From Dastarcus helophoroides (Eukaryota > Arthropoda > Insecta > Coleoptera > Bothrideridae): DNA of 64,000 nucleotides. Shown piece after piece: positions 46,046-59,082 of the stretch. How positions within the stretch are numbered: the stretch's first letter is position 1; every line of letters begins with the position of its first letter. The DNA lies in assembly GCA_028583605.1 (NCBI GenBank), contig CM053337.1, positions 23,536,764 to 23,600,763 of the forward strand, in the 5' to 3' direction. The notes under the pieces were generated by a model. The model was not told where the DNA came from. It searched no databases and saw only the letters and a list, made by a program, of their open reading frames with translations. Position numbers and translations under genes: made by a program.

Positions 46046-46403
46046 TGTTACGGGCTTATCGGTTCGAGATTATTATTAACACGTGAATTGAATAAGACCC
46101 ACTTTATTAGCAGACTAAACTCGGAGCACTACAACTGAATAATAAACTCACCTATTTGCTTTAAACTACTAATTCACTAATTACACTGACTGACTCTAAC
46201 TGACCCTAGGGAAAGCTGACCGCCTTATATAGTTTTGGCTCCCGGGTTCTAGAAAAATCACGCAGATAAGGCTTATCGTTTGCCGAAATTTCTGAAACGC
46301 TTATCTGCCGTTTGTTTCATTATCGCGGCCGCTTTCCCCTCATCAGGTCTTTCTAGAAACTTTTCTTACGCACTAAATTCTATTCTATTTACATTGCGTT
46401 ACA
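46046..46403 (-). mobile_element. Solo LTR, probably Ty3/Gypsy type
   Basis: This 358-bp unit begins TGTTACGGGC and ends GCGTTACA, flanked by the 4-bp duplication ATAT (46042-46045 and 46404-46407). Read on the minus strand it has LTR logic: it starts TGTAACGCAATG, has a TATA box CTATATAAGG (46223-46232), then an AATAAAGTGGGTC poly(A)-type signal about 110 bp downstream, and it ends CCGTAACA. No internal region is attached. The TG...CA ends and 4-bp duplication fit Gypsy elements; the LTR is unrelated to those at 28442 and 33441. Confidence 0.82.
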
Positions 46404-46407
46404 ATAT

Positions 46408-47990
46408 TTTTGAAATGAACACTTCTTTAGGCACGTTGAGAAATTTTGGATAGGGATTAAACGTATGGTTTGGCGTCAACACCATGCATCACCATCAAGC
46501 ATCACCATCACGCGTCACCTTCACGTGTTACCAACATGCTTTAAGAGTACCTTATACTACGGCATTTAGACTTTTTGTTCTCGAAATTTCGTGAAGAGTG
46601 AAGATTTCTTTTATAAATGGTTAACTATAACGAAAATTAATAAAAATTAGAATTTACTAAAGTATCCTTAAACATATTTTTGATTTTTGTTTATAGATTG
46701 GATGGTTATCGAGCTTTTGATCCATATCAATTAATAGACAATCACATTGATGCTTCGGAAACTATTGATTGAAATCTTAGCCAGACAAATGCAAATTATT
46801 GACTCGGGATCCTTGGACGTTTTCTTCCAAACGAAAAAAATAAAATTATGTTGTTTATAGACAGGAAGTAAACCTGCCGGAAAGTTAATTTGCGATACCA
46901 CGGAAATGATGCGCGGCCAAATGAAGTCTCGACCGCACAATACAAAAACAAAACTTGCGCGAGCACAGCAATGAATACGCTTTATTACGACCACAAAACG
47001 AAGATTCACTTATCGCTGGATAGTGGCGGCGGCAGAGGAAATCTGTTTTCCCAAATGGATATTCCCACCATTATCGACATGCCAGAGAGAATCCTGAAAG
47101 CACGCTGACGTATCCGTATCCTGCTCTTGCATCGGCCTTCTAATATCCCGTCAGGATAACACAACGTTGCTCCTTCTTGCGTGTGGTTTCGCTTGCATAC
47201 ACTTACACATGTTGCACATTAGAGCTTTTAGCTTAATTTATTTGCTTCGTCGTCGCGAACTCAGCACTATTGTGTCTATGTTACAGGCTAAAGCTTATAA
47301 ATAAAGCCTCAGGCTTGTGTGCCTACCGCAAAATTTCAAATGCATTATCGCACTTTTATCTAAATTGCCAAATGAAGTGCTTTATCACGTAAATTGGTAT
47401 TTTCCTATATTCCAAAATATTTTTCAGCTTGCCTCACTCTTTATATGATAATTACAATAATGGGGAATCATACAAGTCATCGTTTTCGACAGAGTATATT
47501 CAGTCATAATGTCATTGATTTTAAAAAAGTCTTTTTCAAAATTTCGACATTATTACAAAAGAGTGACCCAAAATTTCGCCCTTTTTGGGGTCCATATGAA
47601 TTCGATCCAAAAGTGGTTTAAATAATAGCTTATGGTAATGGCTTAAACTAGGCAAAACTTAAAGTCTAGTTTTCATTTTGGAGAGATGACGAGTCAAGTC
47701 AGTTGATCTGTTCTTAGCAATCTCGTTCATTATGTTCAAGATACTCAATGTAGCAAAATGTGTCATTTTTTATGTAAACTCTTCTGTTATTTTCGAATCT
47801 ATCATTGTATTTTAGCTGAACAATTTTTCAGTTGAGCTGTACCTAATCTTACATAAAAGAAAGATTTCTTACGGATATTCGATTAATCGCTATTTTTACA
47901 TTGAAAACTTTGCAAATTTTATATCAGCGGTCTTTGAATTAAAAAATAAATTTATATTTCTAACAAAGATTAACTTTGTTTATACTAGTG
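46408..47990. other. Low-repeat intron island, richer in GC at 46.85-47.32 kb
   Basis: There is almost no satellite. At about 46485-46560 lies a GCATCACCATCA-type repeat followed by GTTACCAACATGC. Between 46850 and 47320 complexity and GC rise (GATGCGCGGCCAAATG, AGTGGCGGCGGCAGAGG). The plus-strand frame 46890-47108 and the minus-strand frame 46731-47009 show no recognised domain and I do not call a gene. The block is the best candidate for old, perhaps functional, intron sequence. Confidence 0.4.
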
Positions 47991-48040
47991 CAGGGGTAGC
48001 CAAACTTTTAAACCGAAAGAGCCAGCCGCAATAAAAAAAT
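47991..48040. mobile_element. Isolated hAT-type terminus
   Basis: CAGGGGTAGCCAAACTTTTA followed by GAAAGAGCCAGCCGC matches the style of CAGGGGTNGNCAAACT...GGCCA ends of hAT/Charlie-type elements. No inverted partner was found before the Copia insertion or later, so the other end is lost or too degraded. Confidence 0.5.
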
Positions 48041-48132
48041 TGATTTCGCGAATTTCAAACAACCACAATTTTTTATTTCTAAGTTTTACATTTTATTTCA
48101 AAATTAAATCAGATAAATCAGACAAAATATTG

Positions 48133-49540
<1,408 letters not shown>

Positions 49541-49545
49541 AAAAA

Positions 49546-49719
49546 TGTTAGAGCGAGACAATCAAAATACCTTCATCCTATTAAATGAAACAAATAATAG
49601 TTAGTTGTGTTAGCAACCGTTTTTTAGAAAGTTGTATGTTATGTATAAAAACGTGAATATATTTGTACTTTGTTAATCTGTATTGCCATATAACTTAAAT
49701 AAGGACCATCATTGAAACA
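49546..49719 (+). repeat. Copia 5' LTR
   Basis: It starts TGTTAGAGCGAGACAATC and ends CATTGAAACA. A TATA box, TATAAAA, lies at 49644-49650. It differs from the 3' LTR at four bases: three in the CATCCTATT region and one near the 3' end. Confidence 0.97.
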
Positions 49720-49733
49720 GGTTATGGGCCCAG
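49720..49733 (+). promoter_or_regulatory. Copia primer binding site for an initiator-tRNA-Met half molecule
   Basis: GGTTATGGGCCCAG directly follows the LTR and is complementary to the anticodon-stem region of initiator tRNA-Met (CTGGGCCCATAACC). Use of the internal tRNA fragment instead of the 3' end is the known Copia mode. Confidence 0.9.
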
Positions 49734-49829
49734 AATAACGCTAAGTGTTAATTTAAGTGGGAAGTGGTAAATTAATAACATTTTGAGAAAAAGCTGACAC
49801 TGACGTAACGCACTTGTCAAGTGTGAATC

Positions 49830-52800
49830 ATGGAATTCCAAGCAGGAAGCATCTCGCATATTCCAGTGCTATCGAGAGACAATTATGATACGTGGAAATT
49901 ACGAATGCAAGCTCTAATGACAAAGAATAAAACATGGGCATACGCCAACGGACAGAAAGTAAAGCCTTCAGCACCTCCTGCAGCGATAGAAGCATGGCAA
50001 GAAAAGGACGATAAAGCCAAAGCAGATTTGTATTTAGCGATTAATGACGCTGAATTAAAACAAGTCAGAAATTGTCTTACAGTTAGGGAAATTTGGTTGA
50101 AATTGGAAGCCATATTTGAATCAAAAGGTCCGGCCCGGAAAGCATCACTTTGGAAGCGTCTCATAACGCAAAGGTTAGAAGAAAAAGGCGATGTACAACG
50201 TCACCTAGAAGAATTTCTCGACGTCATTAATAAACTCTCTGAACTATCAATCGAAGTCTGCAGCGAATTACAGTCCATTATCATGTTACACAGTCTACCC
50301 GAAAGTTTCGAAAACTTCAGATGTGCTATTGAATCACGTGACAACTTGCCAGATCCCGAAATCATCAAGATAAAAATTTTAGATGAGTCTGCAACGAGAA
50401 AGCAGCGCTCTCAAAATGACAACCAAGACGCATTGTTAGCACGAAACTCGTCACACAAACGAAAAGTTCAAGCAAAAAAGGAACCAAACTCAAGCGGGTA
50501 TTTTAAATTTAAATGTCATCGTTGTAGAAAGGTGGGTCACAAAGCAGCTGAATGTACCCAAAACACAGTAAACAACAATGGAAGGCGTCCAGAACGACGT
50601 AAGAAAGCCACCATTGCGGAAGATGTGTCATTTTCTGCATTTACCGCGGAAGAACTTGCTTACAACGGCGAAAAAAATAATCGCTGGTGTCTAGATAGCG
50701 GATGTACTTCACATTTGTGTAATGACGAAGAAAAGTTTTTCGAAATTGTAAACTCAGATAGTGGAAAACTGAAATTAGCGAACCACGCGTCAGCCGAAGT
50801 TACCGCGAAGGGCACGGTGAGAATTTCTGCTCCAGTGAGCAATAAGGTCAAGAATTTCAAGCTGAAAAATACGTTGCACGTACCTGACTTACGAACGAAT
50901 CTCATCTCAGTTTCGAAAATCGTCGACAACGGAAATATCGTGAACTTCGACAAAAAGCAAGCTATGGTAACAAATTGCGATGGAGAAGTATTGCTGGTTG
51001 CCTACAGAAAAGGCGACCTATATTATATTGAAGAAACTAACCCCAAACATGCTTGCGCAATTACGACTGAGAGTACCAAATCAAAATTAATGGAACGGAA
51101 CCAGAAATTTGGTCATTTAAATCGAAGCGACTTGGTAGAAATGCAACGGAAAGAAGCTGTATTAGGTCTAGATTTGGGAAACGACAAATCAATGCCACCA
51201 TGCGAAATTTGTCTGGAAAACAAACTTACAGCGCAACCATTTCCAAAACATAGAGAGAGAAGTAGTGAACTTCTGAATATCGTTCACACTGACTTGTGCG
51301 GACCATTTCGCACGGAAAGCATGGGAAAAGCGAAATATCTTATGACATTCACCGATAATTTCTCACTCTGGAGTGAAGTACGATTTCTGAAAACGAAGGA
51401 TGAAGCTCTTCAAGTGTTTAAAGACTACAAAGCTCTCGTAGAAAACCAAACAGGGAAGAAAGTGAAAGCTGTTTAATCTGACAATGGGGGCGAATTCTGT
51501 AGCAACGAATTCAATGCATATTTAAAAAGCCAAGGAATTCATCACCGACTGACAATCAAGCACACGCCACAACAAAACGGGGTAGCGGAACGAAAGAATC
51601 GCACTCTGGTCGAAATGGCACGCTGCATGCTGTCTCAGTCGAGGCCACCACAGTCATTTTGGGCAGAAGCAATTGCAACTGCAAATTACACTAGGAATCG
51701 CTGTATCACGGACGTATTAAACGGAAAAACGCCATTCGAACTGTGGAAGAATAGGCGACCAGACGTGACGCACTTCAGAACATTTGGCGAAGAAATCTAT
51801 ACGCTCGACAAGAATCCAAAGAAGGGAAAGTTCGATAAGCGCGGTCTGAAGGGCACATTTGTTGGATACGACGGACAATCCAAGGGATATCGAATCTGGA
51901 TACCTAGTCTTCAAAAGGTAATTGTTGCCTGTGACATAAAATTCACTAATAGTATGTTTAAGGGGGAGAATATTGCAACATCTGGTCATTCTAATCGAGT
52001 TCAACGACCTGAAGATGCCCAACCAAGGTTCATTGAACTTCTCATCGACTCCGACGAAAAGCCCACACCTGCCGAACATACACCGAAGGAATACGATATT
52101 GAAGAAGAGGTCAAGGAACTCCCGGTGGTTAATCCCAAACCTCAACAAGCTATCAAAAGAAGACCTGGCCGTCCAAAGAAAGTGAAGACAGGTCAACCCG
52201 GCCGTCCGAGGAAACAATACAATCTGATCAAGTCTGCAAGCCAAGAAGAAACATCGGAAATTGAATCAGACGAACACTATTCTAAAAATTCGGCTGATGA
52301 AATTGAGAATTTCGAAACGAATTTCGCATATATGACTGAAACCTCTTGGAAAAACGCAATGAATGGGCCAAACTCAGAAGATTGGAAAAGCGCCATCGTT
52401 GATGAAATAGAATGTCTCATTAAAAATGACACTTGGAACATCGTCGATCGTCCAAGAAATAAACAAGTCATCGGCTGCAGAACAATACTACGAAACAAGT
52501 CTAATGCTGATGGAAGCATCCAGAGAAGAAAGGCTCGGGTAGTCGCAAATAGTTTCACGCAACAACCCGGCGTAGACTTTCACGAAACATTTGCTCCCGT
52601 GGCACGACTAAGTTCCGTCAGATTGCTGTTAGCATTATCAGCCGAATTCAACCTGAAAATTCACCAATTTGACATCACCACAGCATATTTAAATGGAACA
52701 ATTGATGAAGAAATTTACATGGAGAAACCACAACTCCTTGTTGAATTATTGCAAGAAATTATAAAACGAAACGGAAATAACTACATAGGCGTTCGTGCAA

Positions 52801-53960
52801 AGAAGATGTTAAACGAAATTACAAAAGGCGATAAAGTCTGTCAAATCAAGAAGGCACTGTATGGACTCAAGCAAGCTGGTCATCAGTGGAACAAACGATT
52901 TGACGAAAAACTGCAAAGAATGGAGCTGAAACCAACCAACGCAGATCCCTGTGTATATTATATGAAACGAGGGGGCGAATTGATAATCGTCTTAATTTAC
53001 GTTGACGATGTACTCGTTGCATATAATAAAACATCGAATCTGAACTTCATTAAAAACGAACTAATGCAAGATTTTGAATTGAAAGATCTTGGCGACGTAA
53101 AGTATTGTTTAGGAATCGAGATCTTGATAGGAAATTGCATAACAATGTCGCAATCAAGTTATATTCGAGAGATATTACATCAATTTGGAATGGAAAATTT
53201 AAACCCAGTGTCAACTCCCATGGAGCCTAATAAGAAACTCGCAAAAGAAGAAAACCCAGAAGAATGCGATGTTAAGAAACCATACCGGGAATTAATTGGA
53301 GCACTAAACTACTAAGCGGTAGCTACCAGGCCTGATATTTCTTATGCGTTGAGCTACCTAAGCCAGTTTAACACATGTTACGAAGAAGAACACTGGAAAG
53401 CTGCAAAGCGAGTCCTGCGATACCTGAAGGGAACCATCGACTACGGCATCGTTTACAGAAGAGGTCCTGGAAACCTGAAAGGCTTCGTAGACGCAGATTG
53501 GGCTGGTTGTCAAAGCGACCGAAGGTCCTATCCAGGTTTCGCATTCACAAAGAACAATGCCACAGTGTGCTGGGAATCAAGAAAGCAAAGAACAGTTGCA
53601 CTGTCCTCAACTGAATCCGAATACATGAGTCTAACAGAAGCTGCTCGCGAGGCCTTTTATCTAAGAACATTCTTATCAGAAATCGGGTTCCAACAAACCG
53701 CAACAACTGTAATTGCTAACGACAACAGAGGGGCTCAACTACTCGCACGAAACCCAGTATTCCACGGAAGATCGAAACATATTGATGTAAGACATCATTA
53801 CGTGCGAGAAATCTTGAAAAGTGGACACATCGAGCTGGAATATATTCCAACCTCCGAGATGGCAGCCGACATCTTCACGAAAGCACTCCCAAGGGAAAAA
53901 CACCATAAATGCATGGAGTTATTGGGAATATTGAAGGTCGACAGCGACATCACAACGTAG
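49830..53960 (+). pseudogene. Copia gag-pol polyprotein with two in-frame stops
   Basis: One frame of 1377 codons is interrupted by TAA at codons 549 (51474-51476) and 1162 (53313-53315). Domain order: Gag (YDTWKLRMQALM near the N terminus); zinc knuckle CHRCRKVGHKAAEC from about residue 229; protease CLDSGCTSHLC with Asp at 289; integrase HHCC finger (FGHLN...CEICLENK), then a D-D-35-E core with Asp 488 (HTDLCGPF), Asp 551 (SDNGGEF) and Glu 587 (GVAERKNRT); a linker with two GRP/AT-hook-like motifs at 780-795; RT with QFDITTAYLNG and YVDDV at about 1057; RNase H with DADWAG (Asp 1221) and STESEY, ending just before the polypurine tract. The first stop lies two codons before the second catalytic Asp of integrase; the second lies between RT and RNase H. 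There are no frameshifts. As it stands the element cannot make complete integrase-RT unless stops are read through. Confidence 0.95.
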
Positions 53961-53973
53961 AGGCATTTCATTC

Positions 53974-53982
53974 GAGGGGGAG
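53974..53982 (+). other. Copia polypurine tract
   Basis: GAGGGGGAG abuts the 3' LTR start (TGTTAGAG) and is the expected plus-strand primer. Confidence 0.9.
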
Positions 53983-54156
53983 TGTTAGAGCGAGACAATC
54001 AAAATACCTCCATCTTGTTAAATGAAACAAATAATAGTTAGTTGTGTTAGCAACCGTTTTTTAGAAAGTTGTATGTTATGTATAAAAACGTGAATATATT
54101 TGTACTTTGTTAATCTGTATTGCCATATAACTTAAATAAGGACCATCATTCAAACA
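53983..54156 (+). repeat. Copia 3' LTR
   Basis: It is 174 bp and matches the 5' LTR except at four positions, with TATAAAA at 54081-54087. It is followed by the AAAAA target duplication and then satellite. Confidence 0.97.
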
Positions 54157-54161
54157 AAAAA

Positions 54162-57100
54162 TGCAATTTTTTTTTCTCTGGAATACTTCGGGTTTTTAAA
54201 AGTTCAACGATTTTTCTAAGCTTTCAATTTTTTACAATTGCTCTTTTCGAAATTTTACAATTTTTCACAAAATTTAAATTTGTCTAAAAATTTCAGTTCT
54301 GGGTTTCAATCTTTCGTCGAAATCCGACGTTATTTTTCTGAAATTTTATCTTTTTTGAGAACTTTTGATAAATTCATTTTTTTTAAATTTCTTTCTTTTT
54401 CTCAATTTTTTTCGAAATCACTTGCTTCACGTTTTTTTTTATTTTATCTTTTTTGAGAACTTTTAACAAATTCATTTTTTTAGAAATACCTTTTTTTCAA
54501 AATTCTGTTGTTTCTGGAGATTTAAATTTTATTTCGAACTAAATTCATCTATGTTCAAATCTCAAAATTTAATTTTTTTTCCTTAAAATTTGACTTTCTC
54601 TGGGAAATTTTGACCTTCTTTTAAAATTCAATACTTTTCTCAAAACTGAAAGTTTTATCTACATTTTCTCTTCTTTCAAAATTATATTACCAATTTTCTC
54701 AAAATTTGATTTATCTGAAAATTTGGATTTTTTTTTAATTCGTTTTGTTCTCCAAATTTTAACTTATTCTTAAAATTTAACTTTTTCTGGAATATTGCAA
54801 GTTTTTTATTTTTTTCTTCGCTGAAAAACTTCGACTTCTGAAAAAGTTCGACAATTATTTTAAAGTTTTTTTCAATTTGTTTAACATTTCTTCGGCCCAG
54901 TTTGGAAATATTTAAATTTTTATGGTTTGTTGACAATTTTATAAACAGTTTTTGAAATGCGACTACGTGATATTTAAATTTATTGAAAAACATAATATTT
55001 CCGGTCAATAAGGGTCTACCATGAAGAATAATTATTTTAAAGCTTTTAATTTATTACAATTTCTCTTTTCGAAATTCTACAATTTTTCACAAAATTTAAA
55101 TTTGTTTAAATATCTCAGGTTTTTAAATTTGTTCTGCAAATTTCAATCTATTGTCAGAATTCGAAGTCTTTCAAAAATTCTTCATTTTTTGAAAACTTTT
55201 GACGAATTCATTTTTTTCGAAATATATTTTTTAAAAAAATTAAGCTTTTTCCAGAAATTTCAACTTTTATTTCGAACGAAATTCATCTATTTTCAAATCT
55301 CAAATTTTGATTTTTTTAAAAATTTAGTTTTCTCTGGGAAATTTTGATCATTGTTTAGGTACAATACTTTTCTCGAAACTGGAAGTTTTATCGACATTCT
55401 CTTTACTTTCAAAATTATTTTGGCAATTTTCTCAAAATTCGAATTCATCAGAAAATTTTGTCTTGTTCTCAAAAACTTTGCGTTTTTTGAGTACTTTTCA
55501 CGAATTCATTTATTTTCGAAATTTTTTTTTTCAAAATTAAGCTTTTTCCAGAAATTTCAACTTTTATTTCGAACGAAATTTATCTATTTTCAAATATCAA
55601 ATTTTGATTTTTTTTTAAATTTGGCTTTCCGTGGGAAATTTTGACCATTTTTTAGGTACAATACTTTTTTCTAAACTGAAACTTTTATCGACATTCTCTT
55701 TTCTTTCAAAATTATTTTGGCAATTTTCTCAAAATTCGAATTCTTCAGAAAATTTTGTCTTGTTCTCAAAAACTTTGCGTTTTTTGAGTACTTTTCACGA
55801 ATTCATTTATTTTCGAAATTTTTTTTCAAAATTAAGCTTCTTCCAGAAATTTCAACTTTTATTTCGAACGAAATTCATCTATTTTCAAATATCAAATTTT
55901 GATTTTTTTTAAAATTTGGCTTTCCGTGGGAAATTTTGACCATTTTTTAGGTACAATACTTTTTTCTAAACTGAAAGTTTTATCGACATTCTCTTTTCTT
56001 TCAAAATTATTTTGGCAATTTTCTCAAAATTCGAATTCTTCAGAAAATTTTGTCTTGTTCTCAAAAACTTTGCGTTTTTTGAGTACTTTTCACGAATTCA
56101 TTTATTTTCGAAATGTTTTTTTCAAAATTAAGCTTCTTCCAGAAATTTCAACTTTTATTTCGAACGAAATTCATCTATTTTCAAATATCAAATTTTGATT
56201 TTTTTTTAAAATTTGGCTTTCCGTGGGAAATTTTGACCATTTTTTAGGTACAATACTTTTTTCTAAACTGAAAGTTTTATCGACATTCTCTTTTCTTTTA
56301 AAATTATTTTGGCAATTTTCTCAAAATTCGAATTTATCAGAAAATTTCGTCTTGTTCTCGAAATTTCAAATTTCTTCTTAAAATTTAAATCTCTGTGAAA
56401 AATTACACATTTTTTGTCGAAATTTCGAATTTTTCTTAAACCGTTGACATTTTTCTTGAAATTTTTCCTAAAATTTGACTTTGTTCTTCTTTATTAAAAA
56501 ATTTCGAATTTTTTAAAGTTTGGCAAATTTTTTTAAGCTTCCAGTTTATTTTTACAATTTCTCCTTTTGATATTCTATAGTTTATGAAAAAATTCAAATT
56601 TGTTTAAAAATTTCAGGTTTTCAATTTGTTCTGGGTTTCAATCTATTGCCAAAATCCGACGTTATTCTTGTAAAATTTTACCTTTTTTGAGAACTTTTGA
56701 TAAATTCATTTTTTTTAATTTCTTCCTTTATCTCAATTTTTTTCGAAATCAGTTCCTTTTTCTCAATTTTTTGGAAGTCTCCTTCTTTTCCTCAATTTTT
56801 TCGAAATTTCTTCCTTTTTCTCAAAACGCGTTTTTTTCTGGAAATTTCAGCTTTTATGTCGAACTTTAATATATGCTGTTTCTATAAATTTAGATATTTT
56901 TTCTCACAACAATAATTCAACTTTTTTCACGAAATTTTAAGGCTGTAGAAAATTTAGAAATAAAAAAGTCAAAATCATGAGAAAAATATTCTTTAAAAAT
57001 GTCGACTTTCCAAATTGGTATTTTTCTAGGAATTTCAAAATTCATTTGTTTTTTTCAAAATCTTAATACAAATTAATTAAAAATTTCGAAAAAATTCTTC

Positions 57101-57600
57101 TTGAAATTATAATTTTTTGGTTAAAATTTAATTAAATAAAATTCCTAGAAAAGTATTTATGGAAATTTCGACTTCCGTAAATCACTTGTTTAATGAGGAC
57201 TCATTTTCTGCGTGTCTGTCCACTCTAGCTTTTATTTATTTATATTTTTTTGGGGTGAATTTAAAGAACCGGAGTTTGCAAATTTTTAATCAGAATTTTG
57301 ATCTTTTCTTAAAATTTAGACAACTTTTGATTTTTTATAAACTGGATTATGATGTTGAAATGTTTTTTTAAACTTTTTTCAAAACATCCACTTTTATTTT
57401 GAAAATTGCCACGTTTATTCAAGCTTTTGACTATTTCTCGAACTTTGATTCTTTTTTTTTAATTTCAACTTTTTCTCGAACTTTCGATTTTTCTGTTGTA
57501 AATTTGGCTTTTATTTAAATATTTTGTGTTAGCTTGAAATATTAATTTTGGTCAAAATTTCGATTTTTTGAAATTTTAAAGGTTTTTTCGGAATTATTTT
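54162..57600. repeat. TTTCGAC satellite tract
   Basis: The sequence is pyrimidine-rich on the plus strand. Flanking blocks at about 54235-54350 and 56535-56660 (TTGTTCTGGGTTTCAATC and similar) are related copies either side of the 296-bp array at 55240-56360. The part at 57340-57500 resembles 9890-10080. No genes are seen. Confidence 0.65.
55240..56360. repeat. 296-bp tandem array, ~3.7 copies, highly similar
   Basis: GGTACAATACTTTTYTC begins units at 55358, 55655, 55950 and 56247 (spacings 297, 295 and 297). Each unit carries AAGTTTTATCGACATTCTC, TTCGTCTTGTTCTC-like text, TTTGCGTTTTTTGAGTAC, TTCCAGAAATTTCAACTTTT and CTTTCCGTGGGAAATTTTGA. The two middle units are almost identical, so this is a young expansion compared with the ~600-bp array at 4740-7450. 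Confidence 0.9.
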
Positions 57601-57619
57601 TTTGAAACCTTTGATCTTT

Positions 57620-58127
57620 TATCATCAAAAATTGAAATACAAATCTTGTCCCTTGAAACCAAGAAAGATTAAAAAACACAACAGAGCGTTTCGATAGCCA
57701 AGCTATCATCTTCACAGACATACTCAGTATCTCTCTGAAGTTTAGTGGAACGGACTGGTCCTTGGTTATCTTCAAAAATTGAAATACAGAACTTGTCCCC
57801 TGAAACCAAGAAAAATTAAAAAACACAACAAACTTTGCTCTGACGCGTTTCGCAGCCAAGCTGTCATCTTCAGAGAGATAATAGAGAGAAACCAGTATCT
57901 CTTTGAAGATGACAACTTGGCTGTCGAAACAAGTTAGAGCAACGTTTGTTGTGTTTTTTAATCTTTCTTGGTTTTAGGGGACAAGTTCTGTATTTCAATC
58001 TCTTTGAAGATGATAGCTCGGCTATCGAAACGCGTTAGAGCAACCTCTGTTGTGTTTTTAAATCTTTCTTGGTTTCAGGGGACAAGATTTGCATATCAAT
58101 TTTTGAAGATAACCAAAAACCATTTCA
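57620..58127. mobile_element. Foldback MITE interrupted by another copy of itself
   Basis: The outer element is 57620-57738 (AATTGAAATACAAATCTTGT to CTCAGTATCTCTCTGAAG) plus about 57997-58127 (TCTTTGAAGATGATAGCTCG to AAACCATTTCACCAAAAT). The inner element, about 57739-57996, starts TTTAGTGGAACGGACTGG, carries both arms and ends TTCTGTATTTCAAT. The inner right end lacks the outer 35 bp, as in the copies at 10927 and 12895. Confidence 0.85.
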
Positions 58128-58883
58128 CCAAAATAAAAAAGAACTGAAAGTTTAAGATTAAAATCGAAATTTCAAAGAAAAAAAATCGAAATTAAAAAAA
58201 ATTTAATTTGTTAAAGAAAAATTCTTCCCAAAAATTTGAGACTTATACTTAACCTTAAAATTTAAGCTATTTAACCAAATTGACTTTAATCTCAAAATTT
58301 GATAATAAGACCTAACTTTTAACACTTTCTTCATCTTTTCAAAATGATAAGTTTTTTTTCGAAAAGTCTGAATTAAAACCTGAAAATTAATTTCTTTATA
58401 TAACATTTCGAAATCGAAACTCGAATTTAGAGGTTTTAAAAATTTTGATTTTGATCTTTAAGTTTTTTTCTCGAAAATTCGAAATTATTAAGCTTTTGTA
58501 ATTGCAGACCATTTTTAAAATTTAAGAAACACCACAGACCCCTTTGCATGGGGTAGGCAGGATCTTGTTTAGGGAAGGACAACATTTTGAAAAATTGGTG
58601 GGCCACAAAAGCAAACCTTGTAGCTGAGTATATGTAGGTATATTTACACTAAACTATATGAATTGGGAGAATTAAATTCGGGAATTTTTGAAATCGAGTT
58701 CGTATAAGTAACTTATAATTTCCTTTCAAAATTTGGACCTTTTCTCAAAATTCCATGCTTAAATATAGTTGAGAATGTTAAAATATGTTTCTATAATCCC
58801 TGTTGACGTTTTTCTTGAACATTTTAATTTGAAGTTGAAAATTATACTTTTTAAAACGCGATTTATAAATTTTCAATTTTTTA
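58128..58883. other. AT-rich intron with an unassigned fragment
   Basis: The sequence is mainly irregular AT. Near 58535-58625 is a higher-complexity patch, CAGACCCCTTTGCATGGGGTAGGC, containing a small palindrome CCCCTTTGCATGGGG. No gene is recognised. Confidence 0.35.
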
Positions 58884-59082
58884 CAAAATTAAAATATAAA
58901 TCTTGTCCCATGAAACCAAGAAAGATTAAAGAAACCAAGAGAGATACTGAGTATCTCTCTGAAGGTGATGAAACGCGTTAGAGCAACCTTTATTGTGTTT
59001 TTTAATCATTCTTGGTCTCAGGGGTCAAGATTTGTATTTCAATTTTTGAAGGTAACCAAAGAGCAGTCCGTTCCACCAAAAT
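58884..59082. mobile_element. Foldback MITE copy with intact right terminus
   Basis: The left arm is shortened (AAATCTTGTCCCATGAAACC, AAGAAAGATTAAAG). The centre is GAGATACTGAGTATCTCTCT. The right arm includes AAACGCGTTAGAGCAACC, and the full right end GGTAACCAAAGAGCAGTCCG then TTCCACCAAAAT matches the complement of the left terminus in other copies. Confidence 0.85.

Larger units (their letters stand above)
49546..54156 (+). mobile_element. Complete Ty1/Copia retrotransposon
   Basis: The element is 4611 bp with 174-bp LTRs and a 5-bp duplication AAAAA (49541-49545 and 54157-54161). The LTRs differ at four positions only, so the insertion is fairly recent. A single gag-pol frame at 49830-53960 has two nonsense codons. 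The element lies antisense to the olfactomedin gene within its 32-kb intron. A Copia assignment follows from the integrase-before-RT order, the YVDDV RT box and the internal-iMet primer site. Confidence 0.97.

Noticed and set aside
46890..47108. Plus-strand 72-codon frame in the GC-richer island
   Set aside because: No recognisable domain or splice support; kept only as part of an unexplained island.
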